Source of the DNA: Dermatophagoides farinae | Taxonomy: Eukaryota; Arthropoda; Arachnida; Sarcoptiformes; Pyroglyphidae | DNA length: 64,000 nucleotides | Direction of reading: 5' to 3' | Assembly (NCBI RefSeq): GCF_024713945.1 | Contig: NC_134682.1 | Location: 4,503,001 to 4,567,000 of the forward strand | Shown here: positions 37,789 to 52,100 of the stretch, piece after piece | How the letters are laid out: each line of letters begins with the position of its first letter | Position numbering within the stretch: the stretch's first letter is position 1 | Program-made: the position numbers and the translations under genes | The notes under the pieces: generated by a model | What the model saw: only the letters and a program-made list of their open reading frames with translations | Databases searched by the model: none | What the model was told of the DNA's origin: nothing

Positions 37789-40136
37789 ATGGATCAATCA
37801 TTCTTAGATCATATCAACGTCATGTTGACTGAATTTGTTGATTAGGAACATTAACCTTGTTACAAATCATCATATATCCAAACAAACATACAAACAAAAA
37901 ATCGAACGTCCTTTGTGTATGTGTGTTACATACATTCATACATAGAACAACAACGACAACAACAAAGTGCTAATCATTCGAATTTGATCTATGTCATTGA
38001 ATGATATGATTTTTTTTTTGATGATGATGACGATGTCAATCATTTATTCGTCGAAATATGATATATGTGACAAATGATACAAATGTTTGTGTGTGTGTGT
38101 GTGACAGATTGGATCAGGACGAAAAAAAAATCCCCCCAATCGGTGAATAATGATTCCAAAAAGGAAAAAAAAATTTTCGGTTCATTTCAATTATGATTTC
38201 TTTTTTTTTTTTTGCTTCAAAAACACAACAATATCGCATATCGTTCGCTTTCGTTTGCTTTTTGCTGTTTATGTCACCAATTTTTCAATTAAGATAGGCA
38301 TCATGAATTCAATTTTCAATTCATAAAAAAAAACATGGAAACAAATCAAAAGCAATTCTATAGAGGCACGATGTTCATAATTAGCATTATGTCTGTATGG
38401 TTATCATGATAATAATAAAAATAATTTGTCCAACAAATTCAAAATGAAAAACCTGATTTGATTGATCACCGGATTTGAATTTCATTTTGTACTGACAAGT
38501 AAAAAAAAACATAAAATCATCATTATCATCATTAGAATAGAGGACTTTCAACCCTATCGCTTTTTGTTTTCTTTATCGTCTTCGTCGTCGTCGTTGTTGT
38601 TGTTTGATGAGTTTTTTTTTTTGGTTGTTCTTCAAGAATCGATCACCTCGAGGCCATGATTTGATGATGATGTCCATTTCTTTCGTCGATTGGTTTTTTT
38701 TCACTTTTAATCTTTTTGTTATTTTTTTATTTTTATTACTAATCGGTTACACACTCCTTTTCTGTTCTGCCTTTCACTTTCAATCATAAATAAATGTGTG
38801 TATTTTAAGATTGAAAATGATGAACGAATCTAAATTGAAATCTGATACATAAATGATATTTTTCAATCATTCATGAATTTTTTTTTCGAAAAAAAGGATT
38901 AAATTGGATTTTTCCTAAAGAAATATTTGAAGATGATAGATTGAAAATTCATTCATTTAATTATTATATAATATAAAGAGAATCGAAATAAATATGATGA
39001 ACATGATGATGATGATGAGATGTGGGAGGGAAATGAATTTTTGATACGTTGCACGTAACCAAGTGTTTGTGTGTGTGTGTCTGTCTGTCTGTCTGTCTAC
39101 ATTCAAAAAGATAAGAATCAATAAATCAATCAATCAATCAATCACATAATGAAAAAAAAACGAAACAAAAAAAAAATTGAAATGAAATGGAAAACAAAAT
39201 TCACACATTGTAGGTAGAAAGAAAAAAAATATGTTCGATTCAATCAGAAACAAAAAAAAACAACAACAAAATCAGCATCAAACGAACAAAAAACAAAAAA
39301 ATCAATTTTTGATATAAAATTCATAAATAAAAAAAAAATTTACACAAAAAAATAAATAAAATTAAAAATAAAATTGAAAAATTACAACACAACACAAACA
39401 AACAAACAAACAAACAAACAGAATACAAATGATGGAAATGTTCGAATTCGATGATGGTGGTGATGGGCGATGATAAACAAAACACAATCGATTATTTACA
39501 AACAAAAAACAAAAAAAAAATTGGAATATAATTTTTGTGTGGTGTATGTATGATGTTGTTTTTTTTTTTTTTGGTTAATATTGATTGATTGCCTATAGAA
39601 TAAATGAATGAATAAAAATTGCGTCAATCGAGAGAATGAAGAATGATGATGATGAAATGCAATGAATGAAAAATACTTTTTTTTTTGCTGACAAGAGAAA
39701 ATTCTGGAAACAAAAAAAGAATCGAATAAAATCGGCGGTTTGAAAATGATGAAAAAAATCGTCAAGTAAAGGGGGGAGAGGGTTAAGTAAATTAATTTGT
39801 TGGCTGTGATGCAGCGAATATTTAATGTGTCTAATTTATGATGATGATAATCATGGCCAGGCGGCGGGAATACTTGATGTTTCATTTTTTTTTCTTTCGC
39901 TGAAACATTTGATGATGACTTAGATAATAATGATGAGATAATGATAGAATAATAATAAGGGTTTGTGTGTGTGTATATGGTAAAAATTAAGTAGCATATT
40001 GTTGTCGTCTTTCAAATTGATGGCTAATTATGGTCATTTTGTATGGATATCATCATATTGTGATTAATCGGTGTAAATTGGATTCGTATTCGTGGGTGGT
40101 GTATTATTATTGAATCAAGAAATAAAAAATCAAAGA
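36579..40136. other. intergenic, cuticle gene to zinc-finger gene
   Basis: 3.6 kb of simple-sequence-rich DNA with no supported gene: (GAT)n, (CA)29 at 37379-37436, a long T run at 37759-37787, (GTCT)n near 39076-39098, A-rich stretches at 39150-39400 and (AAAC)n around 39392-39420. The right end is probably the zinc-finger 3' UTR. Confidence 0.55.
37379..37436. repeat. (CA)29 microsatellite
   Basis: Uninterrupted CA dinucleotide run of 58 bp, the longest perfect dinucleotide tract seen in the window. Confidence 0.95.
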
Positions 40137-41423
40137 CTAGAGTAATGGAGGTAAAGATAATGCCGTTTGACATGCAGCCGATGACATTGATGGTCCAAGT
40201 GAATCATCTGAATCAGGTGCAGCAATCGTCTGTATGGCTAATGTTATTGTTGAACCGGGTGGTAATTGATCAGTATCAATTGTTGTGGTACCGGATGTTG
40301 ATGAATGAACCTGATGATGATGTTGGCCATTATTGTTTGCATCATCCGGTTGTAAAATCGTTGCATTTACTAATGTTACTGTATTAGCCGATGTAACCGG
40401 TGTTGTTGTTGTAACAATTGTACCATGTACATTTTCAACAACATCCTCATCATCATCATCATCATCATCGTCGTCGTCATCATCATCAACATCATTGATT
40501 TGTTGTACAATTTGACCATCATTTCCTGTGGCTATTTCCACCATTGTTGTTGTCGTTATTGGTGTTGATATTGTTTCCGCTACAGCCGTCGAAACTGTTG
40601 CTGTTGTTGTTGCCGTCGTTACTAATGTTGTACCATTATTCTGATTTGTCATTGTACCATTATTATTATTATTATTCATTGTCGTATTCGTTATCGTATG
40701 ATTGATCAATTTAGATTGTTGCTGCTGTTGTTTTGATTTCGATGTTTTATTCGATGATGATTTAGATTTAGAACATTTCGTTGATCGAGAACCACTGGAA
40801 CTTGAAAGTTTAAGATGTGTACGTACAACATGTTCATGTCGTTGTCCTGGTGATATGAAACCTCGATCACATTGTTTACATGCATATGGAAAATTTTTCG
40901 TATGTTTATAAATTTGATGTGTTTTTAGGCTTGATGCCTGTGTAAAACGAGATCCACATTGTGAACACTGTGAAAAAAAATGAAATTTGAAACCAGAATT
41001 TTAATGCCGAAAAACAAACACACATACCTGATATGGACGTTCACGTGTGTGTGTTCGTGTATGACATATCAATGAATATCGAACTAATGATGGTGATTTG
41101 AATTGGAAAAAAAAATTATTAAATTTTTTTCTTTTCAAAAAAAAAACAAAAAAAATCAATCAATTACCTGTAAATGATTTATTGCAATCAATACATTTAA
41201 ATGGCCGTGATTTTGAATGTGTTTTTTCATGTGATTTCAGCTTAGCAACCGATACAAAATGTTTACCACATTCAAGACAAGCAAGTAAATCTAAACCAGG
41301 TGTTTGTCCAGTTACCATAATGGTATTATTATTATTTGTAGTTATCACATTCGTATGATTAAGCGTTTGCGTATGAAGTTGAAGTTGTTGTTGTTGTTGT
41401 TGTTGTTGAGGTTGTTGCGATAA

Positions 41424-41454
<31 letters not shown>

Positions 41455-42003
41455 ATTGGTGCAGTTGTTATTATGGCCGTTGCTGTTTGATGTTGATTTA
41501 ATTGATTGGAATTACTAAGATTGGTCATTGTTTGGTTGTTGTTGTTGTTGATGTGTTTGATTGGTGGCATGTTGAATATTATTAACAACCGTATTGATTG
41601 CTGATGGTGCTACCAACATACAAGTGGTACCCGCTGTTGAACAGGCCATTTGTGATGTTGATGCCATTACCGGTAATGTAATAACCTCTTGTTTAACCAT
41701 TTGTGGTGTCGATACTGATACCGGTATAGAGATGACATCTTGTTTTACAGCTACCGGTGTTGCTGTAGCAACAGGCATTGCTTGTGGTAATGATTTTGTT
41801 GCTATTATCAATTGTATATTTGTCGGTTGACCTAGATGATGATGATGATGATGATGATGTGGATGGCCATGTTGATTTGTCGCTTGTACAGTAATTGGAT
41901 GACCAGTAATTCCACCACCGGTACCGGTAACAGTTCCGGCTGGTATAATTGTAACGGTACCACCAGCCGTACTAATTAATTGTGAATTATTTAATGATTG
42001 CAT
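40137..42003 (-). CDS. four-finger C2H2 transcription factor
   Basis: Probable sequence-specific DNA-binding factor. Exons: 42003..41168 (see below), 41083..41028 and 40967..40137. The fingers are [21 protein letters not shown](T|V)[11 protein letters not shown] (split by the first intron), [14 protein letters not shown] and [14 protein letters not shown]. An N-terminal Thr/Val/Pro-rich region with repeated VKQ(D/E)V(I)(S/T) units and a poly-His run precedes them. A Ser/Lys patch, Asn runs and an acidic Asp run follow, ending [15 protein letters not shown]. In the first exon the frame from the Met at 42003 stops at 41515, while the finger frame is open from 41588. The two overlap in a (CAA)n stretch, so an intron or an indel must connect them. 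I cannot name an orthologue. Confidence 0.78.
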
Positions 42004-45000
42004 TATTTTATTTATTATTCTGTATTCGAAACAATTCGGAATTTTTTTTGCTTCATTAGAAGAAAAAAAAATTGTTAAATTAAATTATTGCACAATGATC
42101 AATTGTTGTTGAATTGAATGATTTGTTGTTGATTTTTCTGATGATTAGCTGAAATAAACAAATAAAAATTTAAGAAAAAAAAATTCAAATAACTTGCACG
42201 TGTTTACATGTGTTGATCAAACGGTCAACAATTACACACACACACACACAAACATACAAACACACGTGCAAGTTATTTGAATTCTTCTATATAGAATGTA
42301 TGAGAATTATATATAAAATTTTTTCTACAGAAAAAAAATCATATTCATTCAATTCTTTGCAATTCAACCACTTGTTGTCATAGGCTATACATCTATATAT
42401 TATTATTTTGATGATGATGATGATGATGATGGTTTTTTTTTGGTCGTCGTTGTTGTTATTTTGTTGTCTTCGTCTTCGTCATCGGTTATATGTGTGTCTG
42501 TATGTTGATCATCATAAACTATATGATGATGATGATGATGACGAGTGATGATGAGTGAAAGAAAAATAATAAAGAACAACAACAATAATAACTATAACTA
42601 TTTCGATCTTTTCCCTCTCTCTCTCTCTCTCATGGTTAATAGTCAATTCAAAGTTCATCGACTTTGGTTTGATTATCATCAATGAATGAATGAATATATA
42701 ACACTTTTTTTTGTGGCCAACAACGAGAAAAAAGAATATAGAAAAAGAAAATTTTTTTCTTTTCGGTATATATCATCATCATCATTCATATATCTATATG
42801 GTTTATATTTCAACCAAATGGATCAGACACACACACACACACACCAAGAATATATATTCATTGCAACGATAACAACAACAACAAATAATCATACAAATTT
42901 TCAAAGAATTTCGACTTGTATATATAATCATTTAGTGGATGATAATATTTTTTTTTTGGTGATTTGATCCAATATATAATTCTTCCATTCATTCATTCAT
43001 TCATTCACAGTGGAAAAAAATTCTTTTTTTTCGTTGTTCACAGATTCAATATATAATTTTGTTTTGTTTCTTGAAGGTGGTTTTTTTTATTTCGACGATA
43101 GAATATAGAATATAGAAACATACAGAATTTGTAATAATAACCAAAAAAAAAAAAATTCTATATTGAATTTGTAAAGATACTTTTTGTTCATTATTATTAT
43201 TCGATAAATGGATCATTCATGGTGTAATCGACAACAACAACAACAACAACAAAAAAGACGACCGACCTCTCTATAGTGGTTGTCCTTTTGTATAGTTTTA
43301 TGTTGTTATCGTTGTCATTCTTATTATTCGGTTACAATGGTTGAGTTTTTTTTTCTCATCATAAAACACACACACACACATATATATATATAGACATCAT
43401 ATATAACTGTATTGTAAGTGAAAAATGAATACTCGGACATGAAATTCTTATTCTGGTGGTAGTAATAATAATTGTTGTGATTTGATGTGTAATATGTGGT
43501 CGAATCAACCTTTCCACTCAGCCACGACAAAAAAAAACATTGATCATGATATATACAGAATACAGAATTGGGATTATATATTGTATTACAAATCATAAAT
43601 TCTGGCGGTTTTTTTACGGTAAAATATACACTACCTATTATCAAGTTTTGTTGTTGGTTTACATTTTCTTTCAAATGTAGCCATTTGAATATTCTTGGTT
43701 TTTTTTCTGTCTAATTGATGATCAAAAAAAAAAAAAAATGAATAAATCGATTGGTGGTCATTAACCCATTCAATGGTTTATTTTGTTGATTGTTGTTGAT
43801 AATCATTGATGATGATGATAATGATAATCATATATCACCATTATCAACAAATGGCGGTAAAATATGACACACACAACAAATACATACACACACACACACC
43901 ACTACACTATTTACCATACAACCACAATCAGATATATCAGATTTGTAGGCGGTTTGATGAAACGAAGTAGGTAGGCGTGTGTGTGGTGTATAATAATAAA
44001 ATAATTTTTATATATATAGATAGATAACTTGAATATAATCCCAATATATATATCACCAATGATGATGGTGATGATGATGGTGATGCGATTTGATATAGAA
44101 TACAGGACTGGATGAAAAAAAAATGTTTGAAAAAATTTTTTTTTTCTTCTTCTTCTTCTTCTAGTATTTTGTTTTTCCTATTATCAACCATAAACTTATT
44201 GCCATAGAAACGACGATCATCATCATCTTATATAATAATCAAAATTGGTAGAGTTTTTTTTTCTCTATATTTGATATATACCCCATATCATCATCATCAT
44301 ACACACACACACTGACACGATAAAAAGATATAGAAACTAAACAAACTATATTCTACCACATTGGATTTCAATGATATGTTGTTGGTGAATTATTCTTTGT
44401 TATTTTTTTCTGAATCATTCGTCGTCGTCGTCGTTGTCGTTGTTGTTGTTGTTGAACATCGAAACATTATATGATTATCATCATCAACCATCATATAGTC
44501 ACACATACACACACATATATATAGAGAGAGAAAGAGAGAAAGAGAAACCATGAAAAAAAATATAGTAAAGAAACATCAAAAAACAAAATAATAATAACAA
44601 CAGTGGCCAATATATATAGATGATGATGGTTTTTTTTTTGTTTCTTGGTGTTTTTTTTTTTGTTGCTGAATTGGACACACACATATATATAATTCAAATG
44701 TGGTGTTTGTTTGGGGGCAAGATGATGATGATTAAATGTTATTATACACAGTTAACTGCTGTATAATTTTTTTTTCTTGTTCATTCCTGGCCTCTGGTTG
44801 GTGCTGTTGGCTTTTGTTGCTGATGATTTTTCATTGTAATATATAAGACGATGACGACGACGACAACGACAACGACCATCACGATGATGATGATTTACAT
44901 TTTTGAAATATCATTTAGTTTGCTAGCTTTATTCCAATACAATATACAAGAATCGAATAGAATAATAATGGCGATTGTAGCGCCACCGAATTTTGGCTCA

Positions 45001-46133
45001 ATTTTTTTTTTTAATGTCGGTCGTTCGATCGATGTCGATGTCGATGTCGATGGTGTGTGTGTGTGTCATTTACACGAAAAAAAAGAGGAAGAGAGAGAGG
45101 GAGGGAGGAAGATTATTTTTGGTTAAAAATGAAATGAGTCGAAAACAAAAACATAAAAAAAAAATTTTATATAGCTAAACCAGGATGATGATGAGCAGAA
45201 TCTTTTCATCTAATAACAACAACAACAACAACAACAACAAAAATACATTATCCTCATCCTTCTCCTCATTTTTTTTTTTTGTTGTTTCGTTGCTCACCAC
45301 CCTCCTCCCACCACAATTCATTTGAATGATACGCCATTTTTTTCCATTTGCTCCTAATACATTGGATGGATAATACAAAACGTGCCTTGTGATGTGATAT
45401 AAACAGATCGACCAAAAAAAAAAAAAAAAAAAAAATTTCATCAAAAAAAGTAAAACACACACACGCACAAACGATCGATTTGTATACATTTTCCTGGTGT
45501 TGTGTGTGTGTGTGTGTGTGTATGTGTGGTAGTCGTCGTCGCCCTGGATACACTGCACACACACCACCATACATCAGCAGTCATGGCAACCATATAACGG
45601 TACAACCAAAAAAAAAAAAAAAAAATTTTATTACAACTTTACACTACTACCACCAACACCAACATCAACACCATCCTGGATTGGATCCATTTAAATTTGG
45701 TTTGAACCAAATTATAGTATACTGGTACATACACATATCCATCCATTTGTCCAGACATCAGACACTTTGATATATATATAAATAGGCGTTGTATACAAAT
45801 ACAATGCGCGCTTTTTATTAAAAAAAAAATCAAATTAATAACCCAACTGGTGTGTAGATGGCGCTGTTTTTATTTTTGTTTCAAAATTAATTTTGAACAG
45901 CAAATGATGATGTGAATGTTTTTATTATTATCATTTTTGTTTTCATATTTGTAAAAATTGGAAGAACAATATTAATCAAGCAAAGAAAAAACGTTAAAAT
46001 AAAAGTATTGTAAAATAGATAAAATTGATTGATTTGAATAAAGTTGTGAAAAAAAACAGACAGAATTATCACCATCACATCCCGCGTGAATCATCAGTGA
46101 TTAGAATGTAAAAGATAAAAAAAAATCAATCAA
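42004..46133. other. intergenic, zinc-finger gene to MICAL
   Basis: 4.1 kb without a supported gene, apart from the hairpin at 42182-42283. Many (GAT)n, (CA)n, (CAA)n and (TA)n tracts, an A run at 45417-45435 (17 or more), a near-palindrome TTATACACAGTTAACTGCTG at 44742, and two CTCF-like motifs (44978-44988 and 45855-45864). The left part should hold the zinc-finger gene's promoter or 5' exons and the right end the MICAL 3' UTR. Confidence 0.5.
42182..42283. repeat. perfect 22-bp inverted repeat with 58-bp loop
   Basis: The left arm is 42182-42203 (AATTCAAATAACTTGCACGT, then GT) and the right arm 42262-42283 is its exact reverse complement. Each arm contains a CACGTG E-box (GCACGTGT / ACACGTGC). 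The loop contains (CA)n. No target-site duplication is seen at the ends. It could be a small MITE, a hairpin-RNA precursor, or paired regulatory sites upstream of the zinc-finger gene. Confidence 0.85.
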
Positions 46134-49100
46134 TCAAACATCATCAATACGAGCAAATGGAGCCTGAGTAAGTGGCTTTATAGTATTTGAATTTATCGGT
46201 TCAACAAGATGATTATTGGTGTTGTTGTTGTTGGTGGTGGTTCGGTTATTGTTAAAATTAGTTTTCGGTGTACACTTTGTTGTTGGTCCATCATCATTTT
46301 TCGGTGGTGATCCATCAACAAATGGTAATAGATCCATTTGTGATTTACTTGATGATCGTGATGATGATTTTGTTGCCAAAGTTGCTGTTGGAATCGATGA
46401 TGATGATGATAATTTTGTCGAACCAATATTATTAGCGGTGGTATCCAAGATCGTAGTAATTGGTGAATCATTTCGTTTCATTTTCAATTTATTGCCAATT
46501 TGATCCATTTGTAACAATAAACTTGGCTGTGATTGTGAACGATAAAATTTTTCGGTAAAATGACCAGCATAACGATATGTTGGTATATTCGATGGTTTTG
46601 TTGTTGTTGTTGTTGTTGTCGTTGATTTGATTTGTGTACCACCACTACCGACGACGGTTCCATTTCCAGTATTGATGTTTTTTCTCAAATGATTATCATG
46701 ATGATGATTTCTGGGCATAATTTTCGATGTTGAAGATTGAAAACCATGAAATTTATTTTTATTGATTTTGTTGTTGCTGCTGCCGCTATTATCATCACGA
46801 ATCAACATCGTTTTGGCCATTGTTTTCATGTCTTGTTGCTGTTGTTGTCCTTCTGTCCTGACAGAATCGGTGGTGATGGTTGCTGCTGTTATCGGTGGTT
46901 CTTTTTTTCTATTAAAATTAAAAATCAATAAATCTTTTTTCATTTCTGGTGATTTATTATTATTATCGATTCTTTGGTTTTGTGATTGATTAAATTGTGG
47001 TGAAGAAGCAACAGCAGCAGATCGAATAATGGGTAAGTGAAGTTTCATAGATGATGTTGATGATGATGATGATGATTTCCTTATTGGCCGGTTATCATCA
47101 TCGTCATCGGCAAATTGGCAACTAGTCTCTAGATTTGACTTTGCAATTGATTCAGAAATCAATTCTGCCGTTGTTGTCGGTGATGATGATTTCTTTTTAT
47201 CATCATCATTATTATAATCATCAACAATGTTAATTGAAGCTTCTGAATCATAATAAGCATTGGTAGATTCATGAAGCAATGGTAAAGCAGCTAATGGATC
47301 AGATGTTGATGATGATGATGATGATGATGTGGAATTGTTAGAATTTTTGGAATTTGTTGATGACGAGATCATTTCGACACAACCTTCACCGGCATTATTA
47401 ATTTCATTAGTCATAATGGATATGGATGATGAATCATTCGTAACGGTTGTTGGAGTATTTGTTGTTGTTGTACCAATCAAGCTCTAAATATATTAATTTT
47501 TTTTTTTTGGTTAAATAAAAGGATTCGGGGGTCATTAGTAAAAGCCAAAAATAATGGAAAAAAGAAAATCCAAATAGAAAATAAAGCCATAATAATCGAT
47601 CAGCCAAACGATAAGCAATAATAACATTATTGTAATAAATATTACCGTAAATCCGGATCCAAAATCATCGACATTATTATTATCAACAATAATGTCTTTG
47701 TGGCTAGCTGTTGTTTGCGAACTATTATCATTCGATGATGAAGATGACGACGACGACGACGATGATGGTGATGATGATGATGATTTGGGTAATGGAACTG
47801 TTTTCATTGATGATGATGATTGTCGTTTTGGTGACGATGAATCCGAAGATTGTTCATCATCTGTATAATTATCACTTGAACAATGAATATCTGAACTTTC
47901 TGATAAATCAGATGATTGTTGTCGTTGTTGTTGTTGTTCATTATTATCATCATTTTGTATTAGATTCAATTCATCTGTTTCATCAACTTGATTATCATCA
48001 TCATTGTCATCATCATTTTCAACACAGAATTCATCATCAACGTCATCATTATCTTCTCCATCGAAATAGTCATCATCATCATCATCATCATCAGCAGGTT
48101 CATTTACATTCGAATCGGTTACAACATCATCATCATTAATATCATTAATGACAAGTTCAAATTCAGCACGTTCACGTAGATCAATTTGTTGAGCATTTTC
48201 CAAGAAATTTTTCTTTGCTTCCATCAATGATAGATTCAATGATGAACTAAGCGGTGTTTGAGATACACTTTTACTATCAATCACTGATGAACCAAAAATA
48301 GAACCAACACCACTACTACTTGTGGTCATAATATTCGAATTGAAGCTACCATCATCTACGATTTGACGAGATCGAATTTTTGAACAAATTTTACAAATAA
48401 AATCATCGATAGAAGCCATAAGTTCATCATGTCTAAGACTAACGTTACAAATTTTACAGGTGAGACAATTTCTATGATGGAAAATGGGAAAAAAACAATT
48501 ACAATGTCGAATATAACAGAATGAATGAATGAATGAATACCTATGAAAATTTCTACCTAAAATGGTAACACGATCATTTGCTATCAATGTTTTTGAACAT
48601 CGACGACAATCACCAATTGGTTTTAATAGATCAGAACCGGGCATCTTTCGAATATTGGCAGTAGCAGTAGACGGATCACGAAATGCACTACTAATCTTCA
48701 CCGAATCTGTAGCATCTCCAAATGGACATGATGATGTTTGTCCAGTTGTCGTTTCAATAATGTTCGATTGTTGCATAACACTACTGTTAGCACTTGTTGC
48801 AGAATTTAATTTCTGACAAACTTCATTCGATAACATATTAACATAATCATTATTTTTCCCACTGTTTGCAGTAGTCGTTGTCATCGTTGTCGATAGAAAT
48901 CTTTTCGGTACCATTGGACGATTATATTCAAAATTATTATTCAATTGTGCAATTCTAGATTGCAAAAGATCACGGCTATTTTCACCTACATATGGTCGAC
49001 CGGATTTATCTACTTTTGGTGCTAGAATCAAAACAAAATAAAAAAAACAAATACGAATGGATATGAAAAGATAAAATAATTAAGTAAAGCAAAAATTGAA

Positions 49101-52100
49101 TGTCCTACTAAAATCAATAATCAATTAATGGAAGGAGAAAAGAAACAGCAGTTACCAAATAGATTCGAATCATTCCATATTTTAACATTCCAATCATCTT
49201 CTTCAATACGACCAACACGATTCAAATTCGGTACATATGAACGATTATGTTCTTCAAATTTTTGTTCCAAAAATTGTGCCTTTTCCATAATATCGGATGA
49301 TTTTTTTACCGGTTTTCTTGAAAGTGATTTTTCAAAATCATGCAAACTACGACGTGAATCAATCAATTGTCCAAACATACTTTGTGGCTGTGATATTGAA
49401 TTTATACGATTTTTCACTGATGATGTTGATTTTGATTTAGATTGTGGATAATTTCGTGTGGAACATTCGGGATTACCATCATCATCATCATCATCATCGT
49501 CAACATAATCATCGAGAAGAAACATTTGTTTAAAATTTGGAATTGGACAATTTTCTTTATCATATCCAGCTGATTCATCATGATGATGATGATGATGACC
49601 ACTATGTTTATGGTATTTACTACGATTATTGTTGACTTTTAATTCATGACTAGAGATTTGGTCATCATCATCGCCACCATCATTATTTCTATGATTTAAT
49701 GACGATGGCCAATCATGTCGAGAGTGATGTGATGAAATCGATGACAATGATGATGTTGAACAATTTGAACGTTGTTGTTCATCATGAAAAAAATGATTAC
49801 GTGCATGATGATTCTTTTTAGCCATATTTGACATTAATCGATCATTTCTTGGTTGTACATCTAAATGTCTTGGTAAATTATTCTGTTTAATGTTTGTTGC
49901 TGCTGTTGTGACAGTTGTATTCGAATGATTTCGTGGAAGAAATTGCACAACTTCAATCGGTGAACGACTACCACTTTGAATATCGATTGATTGATTATTA
50001 TCACAGTGTTGTCGAGGTTGTCGATTATAATTTTTATTATTATTATTTAATGCATCAGATGAAGGCACTGAATATAGGATAGGATGATTACGTTGATATT
50101 CCATTAGATGATGGTGATGATTTGATGTTTGAACAACAAATTCATCCAATTTACTTGTATCGACTGGTAAATTTTTTGCTTTCAATATATCATTTGGATC
50201 AATACCGACGGTAGCACGACGTGCACGTTTTGCTTCATTACTAATACGATAGATTTTCATGTCAATATCTGGTTTATCAATGATTAGATGACGAACTTGA
50301 TCTTTCATCTCTTTTAATGTATCATTTTTGAGAATATTTAATGTTTTATAACGTGATTGTGGATCAATAGTGAAATTTTTACTTGTTGTATTCTCGGGAC
50401 TAGTTTGTGCTAATAATCTAAAATTTAAAAAATTTTTATAAAAAAAAACAAGCCACAAGACACATTTTATCACTTACCTATAGACATATTCACGTTTACT
50501 AATTACATTGAGCATTGAATCAATTGGATAACTATCATCAACATTTGAAAACCATTGTGCAACAGTCCATGCAGCATCCAATGCCGATAAGAATCCACGA
50601 CCAGCACCACTACCAGTTGGCCAAAACTAAAATGATCAATTAATCAGTTAATTTGATTGATAGTTTGATTTGATAAATATAATTACCGGTTCTAGTAATG
50701 AATCACCGCATAATAATAATAACATATAACGAGAATTTTCCTTGTCATTCATAACAACAGGTGTATCACAACAATGAAGATGAATTTTTTTTGCACATGA
50801 TGCATTCGTTGCTGAGTACATGGATGTAAAATCGAATAATGCAACATCAGGCATATTATTTGAATTACGTGCAAATTCTAATCGTCGAAGTTTTGATGAC
50901 CATTCAGCCGCATCTTTACTATAACGCATTAATTTTTGTGTATCAACTATATTTATTTGGATAAAACAGAATGAAAATTAAATTGAGAAAATTTCCAGTA
51001 AAAAAAAACTTACTATTATTCATCGATAAAAGTTGATGAGAATCACTATGATCGATTTTGAGAACACCACGTAACAGTAATGATGCTTTTGTTGCTGTCA
51101 TAACAAAATAATGTGTATTATCACGATAATAGACAAGATTTTCCAATTCAATTCCAGTTTCATCCTGTAGATTTTGGAACCATTGTTGTTGATATATACG
51201 GCTTGTACCGCTTATCTCTTCGGATTGAACCTCTTCTTCTGTACGATGATTGATGAAATTTGCCGTTAATCCAATGGCCAATTTTCCACGACGATTATTA
51301 CGGCGAAAATAACGACTAAATGTATGTCGTCGGCCATCACAACCGATGATTACATCGAATGATTGTCGATTCAAATAATTGGCAGCCGAATGTGAAGCTT
51401 GATCCTGTACAGATGTATGTGAAAAATGTGCATAGGATCCTCGACGACCAAAACCATGTTGATGACAACAACAATCACATGTTGATTGTGAACATCGACC
51501 AAATCTTGGTTCAATAATACGTGGACAAATTTCCGAAAATGTTGTATTTGTATAGAAATTTAATCCATAAATAATGGCTATTTTCAACAAGATTAATTGT
51601 AGCTGTCGAATGGATATATGATCAATGGAACCGACACAGAATTTTCCATAAAAACGTTTCGCTTCGAATGTACACATATCATTGATGACATTTGGCCACA
51701 AATGTATAACATTATTTCGAGTAAATTCATCACGTTTTTCCACACAAAGCACTAGTTATTTGCAAACAAAAAAAAAATCGATTGAAATGAAATTCATTAA
51801 TTCACCAAATAAAAAAAATTACCTTTGGCTCCAAGCAATAATAATTCTATGGAAACACGAAGTCCGGATATACCACCACCGATGACTAAAATTTTTCGAC
51901 CCTGAACATTTGAACGAATTGATGAATATTCTTTTTGATTGGCTTTCGAATCCAATGTTTTCAATATAGATGCAACACGATTCCATTTTGATACTGTTTT
52001 AACATTTAAGGCATTTTTTAAACGAAAAAATTTCTGCAAACCATATGAATCATGATGATGATCATCATCATCATCATTCTGATTTCGTTCATCATCATCA

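Noticed and set aside
37623-37832. Plus-strand Phe-rich ORF
   Set aside because: Produced by a long T run; no biological signal.
41594-41830. Plus-strand ORF with a protein-like look
   Set aside because: Mirror of the Thr/Val-rich N-terminal exon of the zinc-finger gene; no homology seen.
44742-44766. Near-palindrome TTATACACAGTTAACTGCTG
   Set aside because: Imperfect and short; expected at some rate in AT-rich DNA.
47711-48139. Plus-strand ORF of 142 codons rich in Met, Ile and His
   Set aside because: It is the antisense of (GAT)n repeats inside MICAL exon 7 and has only repeat-coded composition.
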